Origin: Lingula anatina
Taxonomy: Eukaryota; Brachiopoda; Lingulata; Lingulida; Lingulidae
Direction: 5' to 3'
Length of the DNA: 64,000 nt
NCBI RefSeq assembly: GCF_001039355.2
Contig: NW_019775725.1
Span: 165,625-229,624 of the forward strand
In this document: piece after piece, positions 34,224-45,998 of the stretch
Position numbering within the stretch: position 1 is the first letter of the stretch
Layout of the letters: each line of letters opens with the position of its first letter
Notes under the pieces: model-generated
What the model was told of the DNA's origin: nothing
The model's input: the letters and a program-made list of their open reading frames with translations, nothing else
The model's database searches: none
Translations under genes and position numbers: made by a program

Positions 34224-37093
34224 CTAATAGTCTGGTAGTGAAGACCTGGAATAAGAAATCATCGATACAAAAAAACAAGAACGCACATATACAATGTTAT
34301 ATACGTCCTTCATGTGTATTGAACCAATACCCTGTACGGTCACTTTCAAGAACGATGCCAAAAGCACATCAAAAATTGAACGTAATTGTGGTAGTTTTGC
34401 TGGTATTGTCCCACAAAACAAATGCCTAGAACAAGCAGACGTTGAAAATGAAACCCAGACAATGAGATTGCCTTCTGTTTTTGTCGCACCTAGCGCATTC
34501 CTGTACAACTTACCTCGCGCCTTTTCTGCCTGCAGAACTTGTGCGACTATGGCTGCCTCGCTGGCTGCTAGAGGGTCTGGAATATGACGAGTCTTCCTGC
34601 TCTAATTCACCTGAAAATGAATTGATTAATTAACCAAAAAATGACAAAACGAAAAAGGATAAAAAGTATCACATAAAATAATCTTATTAGTGTTTTAACT
34701 TTTTTTAATCTTAAAAAACACCAAAAGCACTTAGCAAGGAATACGAATACATTGTGAGACGGAGACTTCACAAAATCGTCGGTCTCAAGTGTCATCAATA
34801 TTTGACGTTGCTTTTTTAGAGCGACTTCACTGTAAATTTCATATCTGAAACTGCGGTGCTATCAGACCGATTTGAAATGCATAACAGGTCGGTAAAGATT
34901 CAGAAAAACTTTTCAAGTTGGGTAGTTATATCACGAAGTACAAAATTCAGACCTGTTGCTAACAGATATTATAGCATTGGTCTACCTCTAATATTATATT
35001 ATGTTATATTGTTACCCAGGCCCGTAGCCAGGGGGGGTTCGGGGGGTTCGAAAGAACCACCCCTTTTGCTGGGAAAAGGTCCACTCTGGGTAAAATTTGA
35101 TCTAGATACATGAAGTTTTTATGGGAAAAGGTCCACTTTTTCAGAAAAAGAACCCCCCTTTTGAAATTGCTGGCTACGGGCCTGTTACCTCTACTGTGAG
35201 ATCTGCCCAAAGGCCTGTCTGCGCTAGTGTCTGGTCTGCCCGAGTCCACCCGACCATAGTTGCTCTCCGACTGTTCAGAATAACCGTCCTTTTCAGTGGA
35301 CCGTTCCGACGACTGAGACAGTCTAAGAGGCCGAGAGCGACCCGAATGCATCTGGAGAAGAAACACGCACGAATAGATAACTAAATAATTATAAATCGAT
35401 ACCTGGAATCTCGTAACCTGAGTGAGTACATATGTCCTTTGTCGACAGTTATTTCTTTCAGTTGTAGAATATATTATATATACATGTATCAGAGACACGC
35501 TCGGATAGGCAAATAAATAAAAAAATAAAACAGATAAAAATGAAAAAATAAAAACAAACTAATAATAATAATAATAATAATAATAAAGATAAACAAATCA
35601 ATAAGAAATAAGTTTCAGGGGCTTAATCCATCCAACCATAATTAAACGATAAATAAACAAAATCTTGTCGTATTAAGACTTACCTGACTACCATATCCAC
35701 TAGAATATAAAGGCGTGGCTGCTGGCACCATGGGTCTCCGCGTCCTCCGTATCGAGGCTGATGACCGCGTTCTGGTAGGTGATCTGTACACGTTCATAAC
35801 CATCACATCATCCGGGTCCTGATCTATGGGATCGTTTGGACCAGGGTACCTGTGGAATAAAAATAAATTAACCAATAAACCATTAAATCAATAGATAATG
35901 AATAAATACTTTTGAAACTTGTCGCATTGTTGTCTTTATAATAATTGGTGAAAATGATTTTACTTGAAGGAGTCATTTTGCAGAATATGCGTTATTTACA
36001 CATCACATTAACCTTGCTGGCATTTGTCACAGTTTGTTATCTTTTCCATGATTATTGTATTCAGTTTAACAGAAGTTACTTATAGCTCTGTCCAAGGCCA
36101 ACTTGATGGCATTTTAATAAGCAATAGTCAGTGATTAGAAGGTATTTATTTGATGACTACAAGAAGATATGGACCTGTATGTAAATTATCTTTTTTATAA
36201 TTCGACAGTGCGGGTACTCTACATTAATTATCTTCCTTCGGGGTAACCCGCTGAGTGATAAACTCTTCTGGGCCCCAAATCAATCTCGTTTATTTAGTGA
36301 CATGAAATATTAATCTAACAAGTCAGATTGATTGAGCGACAGTGATCAATCAAGTATTTCTCTCACCATGGGTTTTGGAATAAGTGTGTATGCCTGTCTT
36401 CGCACCACTGACGGAATTCACCCAACTGAAAGAAAGAAAAATAATCTATGCAATTAATTTTTACTTTCAGCTGAGAGTATTTCACAGAATCGATGCACCT
36501 GCGACCTACTGCGCACCTACGATCGAATCAAGACTGGGAACCATTTACCAAACGCTGTAGGATAACTTTATAACCATTTTCATTCTTAGGCCCGTTCTTG
36601 AAAAAACATTTTGTCTTTTTTTACTTAATTTGATAGAAAAGGCCTACATCAGAAAAAAAATCGCCTTTTTTTCTTTACAACGATTTAACTAGAAATGTAA
36701 TCATCGCCATTCAAATGTGCACAGTAAAACGTTGGAGTGTTTGGCAACCGTGGGAACCCTATAGAATGTTTGATCTGTATATTGAACTGTGCGGTCTTAC
36801 AAGGAATCGTATCGGTAGAAAAAGGTATGTACTTGATATCATAGTCACCGCAAATTAAGAGATGTCAACAGTTTCGACGATAAAGTAAATAGATATAAAA
36901 CGCTGTGATTAATCTAAAAATCGATCGTTTAGGCTTCATTTTCTTTTTTACTAATATCAAAACTGATGTTTCCCAATATTTATACATTTTTATCCGTAAA
37001 CAGTGTAACACGATATCAGATTGATGAAGTTTTTCAGTATCAAAGGCATTTAGGTGAATCGATAACAAATGTATTTGACTTGTCTCCCTAAAA

Positions 37094-37133
<40 letters not shown>

Positions 37134-39783
37134 AAAAATAAATAAATAAAATTTACCTGTATTTGCCTGCCTGACTGGGGCACCCCCCAGTCCGTAAACA
37201 TGGGCACACCCCAACCAACTTCTCCCACACGGGCAGACTTAGGCTTGGGGTGGGGGGAGTCCCTGGGGGCCCGCCACAGGTACGCTGCCTCGCTGGTTCC
37301 TAGGGGGGACATGGTGCCCTCCCCCACGTAGCGGTACTCGTCCTGCACGCGGACCCTGTGATCCCAAAGGCCGTCTGGACCTGAGAAGGGGAGATACGAC
37401 ATACTAGACATAATAGTAATTTATTGTGTAATTCTTCTCTAATGTGAAGCAAACAGTTTTCTTATATTCCTGTGATGCGGGTGATCCGTTAGTAAATCAG
37501 TCAGTATCTTTTCACATTTGCTTGTTAATGAGCTCAATTAGTCCGGAATATATCCTATACAGATATCCGCTGAACTGGATACTAGACGGGATTCAACTGT
37601 CTTGGTGTATTATCCTTCGTTTGTTTGCCGTTTATAATTATTAGGCAGGCGCTGTGATTTCTTGTCACTTAACATGAAAATCGCAATGAAATTAGCCCGT
37701 AGGTAGAAAACGTTGAAGTATTCCTCATTAGATATCTAATTTGTTTCAGGTTGGTCGACGTTGAAAAAGTAACACTGAATTCAACAGTGCGATGAATTGG
37801 TTTCTGTTTGCCCGAATCCGTCGTGAGGCAATAAAACACTATAACTGTTCGATGGAGGAACCACTTCTAATCTGCCAATCGGATCTTATCTAATATTTAT
37901 TGTGCTTAGCATTGATTGTACATTTCTACTTGTAAGGGCGAGAAATGTCAACTTTTATTTGGAGAATCGATTAGCTTTCTTTCACATCGGAGTTCATTTC
38001 CTTATTTTAAAGAGCTGACTGCAATAAAAGGAATAAGTAGGATCGGTTGATTCAATATTTTGTTAGCCCAGCCTAATGGTGCGCTGTGGTTTGCACATGG
38101 ATATAGTTACGCTGAAATGTAAAATGACCAGCTCTCTGGGCGTGCTGGTGAGAAAGGGGTCACTCTTAATGCTGTGTAGTTCAGCCGTAATGAGACTAGG
38201 TAATTGAGATTTAAATAAAATGCGAATAACCTTTATACTCTGCAATCAAAGGGTTCGTGCTGGCAAGGTAAAATAATACCAGGAAATGTATATCGAATAA
38301 AAATGTCAAGTAGGTGCGATTTAGATTGATATTCAGTCACCAGAAAAAATTTTACGCCTAAAAACTCTCATGAAATATCTACAGATTAAAGATCTACAGG
38401 ATTTTCAAGTCAAATCTAGTTTTCCGCGAAAATAATATCTACTCATGAATCATTTGTAGACCGCCCAAGCTCCTGTATTTGATGTTTTATAATATTTCTG
38501 ATTGAATATCTTTGTTTTAAATGAATCGAGATTTATTCTTTATGACATATCAGAAATCAATATTGACACCTGGCACTTTTATTTGAGGGTTTCATGGTTC
38601 GTAACTCAAGGTTGGACATGATCAGTAGCTTTGCAGGACATTTAGACATGAAAAATAATTCGGAACACATGCAGTACACCTTTAAGTATCATCATAAAAT
38701 ATTCGATGGCGGCACAAGGTACACTACTGATATCCATTGGTAGATAAGATTTTCAAATCTATTTTAGGTATGATAGATCTACTATGGGAAAAATTTAAAA
38801 ACCTGCACGCAATGTTTTAATTTTTTAGTTTTTTTATTTTTGGTAAAGAAAACATTGTTAAAATAAAACAGAAAACCCTTAAATTGTCTTAATTTAGATG
38901 CTTAAATGTTAAATTAAAACATAACTCTGTGGATAAAGGTGACGCATTTAGTGGCACGATTTACTTCATTGAAATATATTTCAAAGGGATTTTCGTCACA
39001 TTTCCCTTTCAATTATAAAGCGCTAAGTACGTCTTTTCTCTTCATTCAAGAACAGTTAAACCCCCCGTTCTTTCAGTCAAGCTTTGGTCACTTAAGAGTC
39101 TTTTCAATATATGATTATAATTGTTATCTTTCAAGAGTAGTCCATTATAAAATTTTATATTATAACCATTGTCCCTCTCTTTTTTTGCCCGGCCGATTGC
39201 TTTATGGTTGAAAAGAACTGATTCAGTGACATTCATCTTTTGATGTCTAAACGATTTAATTTTCCATCGTAATTTCTTTACATATATGAAATATTCTAAG
39301 TTATATATATTAATGTACATATAATGTCTGTCTGGACAATTAAGCTTGTCAAACACATGTGGCATTAGTCAGTTGCATGACAACCTGAGCACAACCCCAT
39401 TTATTGCGCCATACTCAAAAATAAAAATTCTAATCTACTACTCTCAACACATATAATTTAAAATAGCGTAATTTGCATTTCGTACAAAATATAAGACCAT
39501 GTACCTGTCATTTGGTTATAAAAGTCTTTAAAAAATAACCTGCGACAAAGTTTTATTCAATATTGAACGGGCTTTGTTTGTAGATCATGTCTCATGTTTC
39601 GGGAAATGCTTGTGGTGTCACGTTGCACCTGGGCACCTCACCTGTAAACAGCATGGGACCGCCTGGCCCCAGCCTTCCGTGTCCATAGATAGAATATTTC
39701 CAATAATTCTCTCCATAGTCGTGAAGGTCGTTGGAACTGTAACTTCGCTGGGGTAATTGCGGTAGATAATCCGGGCAGGCCAT
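34224..39783 (-). CDS. Uncharacterised 290-residue protein, Tyr/Gly/Pro-rich head and Ser/Arg-rich tail
   Basis: Exons (minus): 39642-39783, 37157-37380, 36367-36425, 35684-35849, 35189-35351, 34514-34610, 34224-34245; all phases agree and the sum is 291 codons. I do not recognise the family. Residues 1-47 (MACPDYLPQLPQRSYSSNDL ...) lack a signal peptide. The middle has aromatic blocks (VGWGVPMFTDWGVPQSGRQI, EFRQWCEDRHTHLFQNPWYP, NDPIDQDPDDVMVMNVYRSP) that look conserved and structural. From residue ~190 it is basic, Ser-rich and probably disordered, ending SSLPDY. It starts head to head with a Dpy-30/DYDC gene, which makes a cilium or sperm-axoneme role possible, but this is inference from position only. 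Exon 5's donor lies inside a transposon target duplication (see the MITE entry). The last 22-nt exon is the least certain. Confidence 0.75.
35017..35184. mobile_element. MITE, 168 bp, inserted at a splice donor
   Basis: Perfect 15-bp terminal inverted repeats CAGGCCCGTAGCCAG / CTGGCTACGGGCCTG are flanked by TTACC direct repeats (35012-35016 and 35185-35189). The interior has complementary G-rich (GGGGGGGTTCGGGGGGTTCG) and C-rich (AACCCCCC) segments and an internal duplication of GGGAAAAGGTCCACT. Its right target copy, read on the minus strand as GGTAA, is the exon 5 / intron 5 junction of the uncharacterised gene. Confidence 0.88.
35563..35586. repeat. (AAT)n microsatellite
   Basis: Short trinucleotide run in an intron of the uncharacterised gene. 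Confidence 0.8.
37089..37150. repeat. (AAAT)n microsatellite at exon 2 donor
   Basis: A tetranucleotide AAAT run begins a few bases downstream (in transcript sense) of the exon 2 donor of the uncharacterised minus-strand gene. Confidence 0.9.
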
Positions 39784-40664
39784 TATTGATTTACTCCAGA
39801 AACTCTACACGCACATGGTTGTTGTTCCAACTCACACCAGCATGGTAACGTGACGCGCCGCGTCGTAACCAAGGGGATTCCGACCTACTTTTTGATTCGT
39901 TTGTACGATAGAGAAGCATGACGGCAAGATAAGCCTACAATATGCATGTGGTGAAAGAAATCTATGCAAATAAGAAAATGGATCTACATATTAATTTCAA
40001 AATGTTTGAATATATTTAACACAACGACTTTGGGTTTTCATATTCATTGATATTTTCATCTACAAGATGTTCGCGTAAGGCCAAAGTTTGCTAAGAAATA
40101 TTGTTTAGCGCGCCATCTATAACAAATTATTTGATTTCACAACGAGATTCAATATTGACCCACTTAGCAACATAACACCGACTGGAGATTCGCTGAGGCA
40201 AAGGTAAGATAATCTAACAAGTTTAAGAATTATTTACGTTAATTCCTATCTTTTATCACAAACTAGGTATCTAAGGACTGATGGAATTAAGCTAACTTGT
40301 TTCCACGAACCTATGCCAAAGGATTAGATATGTACAACTTCCAATGATTTAAAATGTATTTTCTTAATTTTCAGTGATTAATTCTCAATGAAAATGTTTT
40401 CTAGCGTATTTTCTGTGATAATTATCCAATTTATTTTGCTATTTGATAACATTTGATATCTTAAAGCGCTCGCAAGGTAGGTTGTTTTGATTTATTTTAT
40501 TATTATTACTGTATTATTATTATAATTTTTTTTTTTTTGTATTTTGCACAGGTTATTTATACCTTGAATATTCTTTTAAGATTAATTAAATAATTAAAAT
40601 TAATTAAAATTACTAGTATTATTATTTTGTAATAATGGTTATCACCTTTTCCAGAAGTCTTAAA
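39784..40664. promoter_or_regulatory. Bidirectional promoter, uncharacterised gene (minus) and DYDC-like gene (plus)
   Basis: The two start codons lie 881 bp apart, facing outward. A CG-rich core (about 39840-39900) has CATGGTAAC (39841-39849) and GTAACCAAGG (39865-39874), each resembling one half of an RFX X-box. A likely plus-strand non-coding exon ends at 40203 (GCAAAG|GTAAG) and the coding exon resumes at 40655. The X-box reading is tentative because neither site has two good halves. Confidence 0.45.
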
Positions 40665-41393
40665 ATGGACACAGAATATCTAAAACAGCAGCTTGGCCCC
40701 TGCCTGTCTGATTGCTTGGCAGAGGTGTGTGAGAAGAGGCCACATGATCCCATAGAATTCATCGCACAAAGATTATATAAACATGTAGATAACTTAAAAT
40801 ATTATCAGCAGGTAAGGTTTGATTTACAAATATTTATAAAGTGATGTAAAATAATTTTACTGTTACCAAAAATATATAATTTTCATAATCTGACTTAAAA
40901 TTAAAATGTGAGAACCCGTCAGTTTATTTAATTCCAACCTCATAAATATCACAACAGTGGATCGGTATGTTTTTTAAGATCACTTTTTTCCCAATTGCAT
41001 ACATGTTCTTATATTTTACTTTTCATTAAGATGCAGATTTTGACGTGTAATTTTGATTTACATTATTTTCTTATGGTGAAACATTTTTTTGGATATAAGT
41101 GCAGAGAAAATGAGAAACAAAAATGGACATTGACTCCTAATCGAGTTTTTTTTTCATTTTATTTTATTATATTTTTAAGAAGCATTACTTTGTGTACATA
41201 ATGTTATGTGAAAGAAAAGTACTACAAATTACTCTGGAGAATTTACAATTCATTTATGTTTTTAACAGAAAGATCTAGAGGCAAAACAAATAAAAAAGGA
41301 AGAAATTGAATATCAGCTAGAGTTAGAAAGACAAGCAATCAGAGAAGAAGAAGCAGAGAAATTTGCACAGGAACGAGCTCAAAAGGTAAGGGC

Positions 41394-41437
<44 letters not shown>

Positions 41438-42820
41438 TGTTCATCTTTCAATACTTGTTTGGTATTATGGTCACCCAGAGATTTTGAGCTCTAACTGTAT
41501 GTATCTTCAGGTAAATCATGAAGGTGATAAGATAGTTGATAAAGAGTATTGATTACTACTAGTAACTATACTATATGTGTGTTCAATATCAATGTTTTTA
41601 AATTGTGTCCCCTTCACTCTTCAGGCAGCAGCAGCTAGTGATACATCAGAAGAAAAATCTAAGAGTGCAACAGCTGTCCCTGGGGCCCCCAATCTCCCCA
41701 CTGTGATGGAGGGAGACGAGCCCACGGAGGAACAGAAGGCAGCAGCTGCAGAAGCAGAGGGTGCAGCCACAGCAGAACCAGTGGCAGAAGAAAAGAAAGT
41801 AAGTAATCAGACATTACATTGATTTAACAATTAGGGAGTCCAGGGTCTTGTTTTATAATGGATTTCACTGTAATTACTCGGTCTTTTCAATGGGGAAAAT
41901 TGTGAATTTTACAGATACTGTAATCTTTTCTTAAAATTAGTTATTGAGTGGTAGCAACAAAATTTAAAAAAAGGACGCTCTATAGTTCATGTGCAGTAAA
42001 AATACATCAAATGGTATTTAGAAATATAATCTTTGTGATTATAAAATTATGAATCTGAAAGTTTGATAAATTTTGCCCATTGATGAGATTTAGTAATTAT
42101 CATATGTTTAATGTTGGGATAACTTTAACACATTACAGCTTACCTTAACCCAATATAAATCTCAAATAAAGAAGCCACAGGTCTATACTATAGGTATTTT
42201 TTACTTATTGTAAAACAAGTCCCATAAGCTCATCTCAGTGGTTTATCATGGATCAAAGTGCACTAAATTATTTAGAGAGGGCCAGTTTACAACCAGATTT
42301 CTTGTGTGACACTGACTGCAGTCTTATCACACTACCACACTTTCTACTGTTCAAACATAAGACAGTCAGGCTTTTCTAGATACATCCCTACCTGGATACA
42401 GAGATATTTAAGCTTATGCATAAAAATATTTTTACAACCCACCGTTGTATATCTGTATAGATCTGTACAGTGTCTGTCATTAGACATTAGGCAACTATGA
42501 CCATGACAGTGTTGTGTCCCTGATCATATCATAATGGCTCAGGTGAACCACCAGTGACCTGCAAAGGCTCTTGTGAGGAGGACGCAAATGCATCATAGAC
42601 ATAATAATCAGCTACTGATAGACACTGTTATTCCAGACAAAAATATATTTTAAAGATATTATTCAAGATACTGTCATTCTACATTAGATATATTATTGTG
42701 ATATTTTAGGAGGAAGAAGCAGAGATGGCAGCAGAGGAAGGTGAGGGAGAGGGGACAGAGGAGCAGGCTGAGGAAGAAGGAACAGGTGCTGCAGAAGAGG
42801 GGGAACAGCAGGCAGAGTAA
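40665..42820 (+). CDS. DPY30-domain protein, DYDC1/DYDC2-like
   Basis: Coding exons 40665-40811, 41269-41385, 41625-41798 and 42710-42820, all in phase 0, encode 182 residues. Residues 1-45 (DTEYLKQQLGPCLSDCLAEV ... DPIEFIAQRLYKHVDN) are a Dpy-30 dimerisation motif with the family's DPIEFIA core. Residues 50-90 are a charged coiled coil. An APNLPTVMEGDEPT segment matches the APNL...DEP motif of vertebrate DYDC1/2. The rest is a Glu/Ala-rich acidic tail. DYDC proteins are expressed in ciliated and sperm cells, and Dpy-30 domains dock on AKAP-type helices in radial spokes and COMPASS complexes. An AATAAA at 43555-43560 probably ends the transcript. Family confident; whether DYDC1 or DYDC2 is not decided. 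Confidence 0.9.
41391..41437. repeat. (TAA)n microsatellite
   Basis: Run directly after the donor of DYDC-like coding exon 2 of 4 (exon ends 41385). Confidence 0.9.
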
Positions 42821-44100
42821 AACAAAGACTGATAAGATAATTTTATTTTAAAGACTTCTTGCTACGTCAAAACCACACTGCTACACTTGCCGGCATCTTT
42901 TATTGTGAAATAAAAGGAGGTTTTATCAAGAGGAACAATGAAGTATTGTGAGATAAGAATTTTCCAATTCTGGAAGATAGAATGGGTAATTTTTCTGTTT
43001 GGGGCTATATTTTATATGATCATCATACTTATCACTCGTCAACATTTTATCAATCAGCGCATATGATTTTCACTTTATATGTTACTTGTAACAAGGGACC
43101 ACTGGATTAGCACTTTTTTTATCTACCATGTCTGTGCTGATGTTTATACTTGTAAGTTATTTGTTGAAGAATCTCTGATTATATTTTAGTTCCTTCCACA
43201 GACTTTTTTGTAAGTTTAATAATTTCAAATAATGTTACACGCAGACACATGCACACATACAAATACTGTGATTGTGATTTAAACATGGGTATTTTAAACT
43301 TGGGTTTTAATTTGGAGTTTAAATGTTGAAAATCAACCATTTACTTTTGAGAAGTGTCACAAACCATGACAGCTGAATTTCTCGAAACAGAAATTCTGCC
43401 ACTAAGCAATACCTCATTATCTGATTTATGATACATTGTAATTTATTGAATGCAACATGTTATAGCAGGTCTTTTAGAAAATTACAGTCACATTTCTGCA
43501 TTCATGACTCATCAGTGGACCAACATGTACCTGTAACAGTATGTAAATATTTTAAATAAAGATATATCCAATTCATTTTTTTTTTGTACTTTTGCATCTT
43601 AATCCACTTCCATATATTTCATTTTGTTTGGTGAAGATGGTGGTTGGGACCGCATTGATAGCTGCAGTGTGCTGTGCATGATAGGCCATCAATGGTGACA
43701 GCCAGCTGCATTTTGAAAAAAAAAAAGAACTACACTATGCTCACGTAACCTGCAAGATTTTCACAAGTACCAGCACAGATATATGGATGGATAAAAATAT
43801 TAAGACTTATACAAAAAGCACTGGCATATACAGAATTTAAAATTGTTACGACATACTCTGTTTAGAATTGAGTACATTCTTATTAGTTGTGTCGCTGAAG
43901 TCACCTTGAATTCTTATTGATTTGAGTTTGTAATAGTGCAGTAACATTGCAATTTACAACTCCCGGGTCAATTATCCAAATATCGGAATTGCGCCCTGCC
44001 AAAATAGGTACCAGTACCGATATGTCACAGAGATGTATAAGTGAAAAAAGAATTTTATTTTAAAAATTAATTTATTTTCAAAAGAGGCACAAAAATAATA
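42821..44100. other. DYDC-like 3'UTR and intergenic spacer
   Basis: The 3'UTR runs to about 43.58 kb. No gene was recognised from there to the start of the duplicated block at about 44.1 kb. Confidence 0.5.
43555..43560 (+). terminator. Poly(A) signal of the DYDC-like gene
   Basis: Canonical AATAAA about 0.73 kb after the stop codon, followed by a T-rich stretch. Confidence 0.55.
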
Positions 44101-44923
44101 ATCTTAAGTTTGAAACACAAATTTGAGAGAAATAGTGACTTAGAAAGGACAATTTTTATGATAACTTTTTTTCTGCATGGAACCGATATGACAGGAATGG
44201 AGGTTGGCTAACAACCGAAGTCTTTACTTTATACTGTTGACATTCTTCCCACATAATAACCCCAACTAACCCTTACCTTTACTAATCATAATATGGAACC
44301 CTGGACTACCATTCCTAGAAGAAACTGCCATTCCTGTCAAACCAGCGATTTACAAGACCTCACTTTTTAATGCCCAATTAAGGTTACTTCTATTATCAAT
44401 TGTGTTATTTTAAAGTAAAAACTTTCCTTAACAAACTCAAAATGGACTTCTTATTGTATAAAAAGTCCAAAAAAAAAGAGGCATTCCAGGCATCTAAACA
44501 AAAAATCCAATATTTGAACTCCCATTTTTTATAATGGGGTTGTTCAATTTGCACAGAAGTTGGCTAGCTGTAGCAGAAATGTAAAAATATAATTTTCATA
44601 GAAGGAAAACTGGGTGACCAAATTAAAAATTATTGATGCACTCATAAAAAGTTACTAGGCCCCTATTGCTGGACAGTGCACATAAATTCTAATGTTAAAC
44701 TAATAAAAATACGTGTTGGAGTAGACCTCTCACAAAAACAAGCTGGATATGGTGTATATTCTTTTTATAAATTTCCAAGAACTATAACATATGTACATTC
44801 GATTTAAGGTGATTAGACAGATATGCTGTTTATAATTTTTTTTCAATAATCTTTTTATTTTACAAATGGTAATTGTACATGAACTCAATAATGGCGACGA
44901 TACATACTAAATATGCCTCTTAG

Positions 44924-45146
44924 ACCCCATTCCCATAGATTTTAGATCGATCTATCCCTGTGGGGAGTCTCACTAGATTACTGTCAGCTTAGCCGGCTTA
45001 AGCGTCTGTCCCGCCTACTAAAAGCTGTAAGGGGGTAATTAACTATGGTGCGCGCTCGGCTGACTGCAATTTAGCGTGAACCCCCAGGGAGTTAGGTCGA
45101 TCTTAATCTAAATCTCTGGATCGATCTAAATCTCTGGGAATGCACC
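44924..45146. mobile_element. MITE-like inverted-repeat element, 223 bp, unit 1 only
   Basis: The left end CATTCCCATAGATTTTAGAT runs into CGATC; the right end, reversed, reads CATTCCCAGAGATTTAGATC then GATC. Flanks are direct CTTAG copies (44919-44923 and 45147-45151). No coding capacity. It lies inside a segment that differs from units 2 and 3. Confidence 0.6.
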
Positions 45147-45544
45147 CTTAGGGGCCGTTCATAACGTAGAGTTATGTCGACCTAGCCAATGCGGGGACTT
45201 TCGCTGAATGCAATACTGTGAGCGGTCCCTCAATCACACTTTGTCCAAATATGGTATGGCGGACATCTGTTTGAAAACCAATAAACACTTGAAACAGAGT
45301 TTTGTTTTTGACGGGTTAAGTTTTGAAGTTGATACTTGGGTTCCAATATTGGCTTTTCTCTCTGTTGTTTTTCATCTCCGGTCTTAATGATAGTGTTAGC
45401 CGTCTACGCAGTCCACGGGACCACGAAAACCTACAAAAAGTTTTAAAACTTAGAAAAGATAAAATGATTATTATTGTTCAAGATAAAGTGTCTCCTAATA
45501 TTGCACTAATTTTATTTTCAACTGTTTATAAATGACGATCATAA

Positions 45545-45550
45545 TTTATT
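45545..45550 (-). terminator. Poly(A) signal of SBP-like gene 1
   Basis: Minus-strand AATAAA about 450 nt after the stop. It lies in a block (TTTATTGCATTACACT on plus) conserved at the same place after the other two copies (53082-53087 and 61718-61723). Confidence 0.5.
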
Positions 45551-45998
45551 GCATTACACTCTGCCTGTAATAATGCCTGTAATAATGTAACGATACATTT
45601 ATATCTAGTAAATCTAGTGGTTGCTTTTCAATTTCTAATTGCAATAGACCAAACGTAAATTTGTTAAAACCTTATTTTGCCTTCATCACTTCCCAGCCTG
45701 TCCCCGTCCGTCCTTTCCTCATATATACCAGAGTTGATATCCGGGGTTTGAAGAAAAATGCCTTTTCGGTCTATTTTTATACTCATATTTACTCCCTCAC
45801 GAAAAAGTACCGCATTTGATTTTCTGACTCCATACACAGACGCGTCAGGTGCACCCTCTAATCCAGGGGATATTGTACAAAATATAAACTAATTTGTGAC
45901 TTTGATTTTGTATCGAAAGCTTATTGGATTATGACTTGATTTTTAAATCAATTTTCGCATTACCTTAGGGTGGCACTTTTTTGATAGGGGAGTAAATA

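Noticed and set aside
34294-34587. 97-codon plus-strand frame opposite the end of the uncharacterised gene
   Set aside because: Antisense to exon 6, which has proper splice sites and frame continuity; no recognisable domain.
35004-35498. 164-codon minus-strand frame running through the MITE
   Set aside because: Its middle is the real exon 5; extension into the MITE is read-through past the donor at 35188 and its upstream part precedes the acceptor at 35352. Exonisation of the MITE is possible but unsupported.
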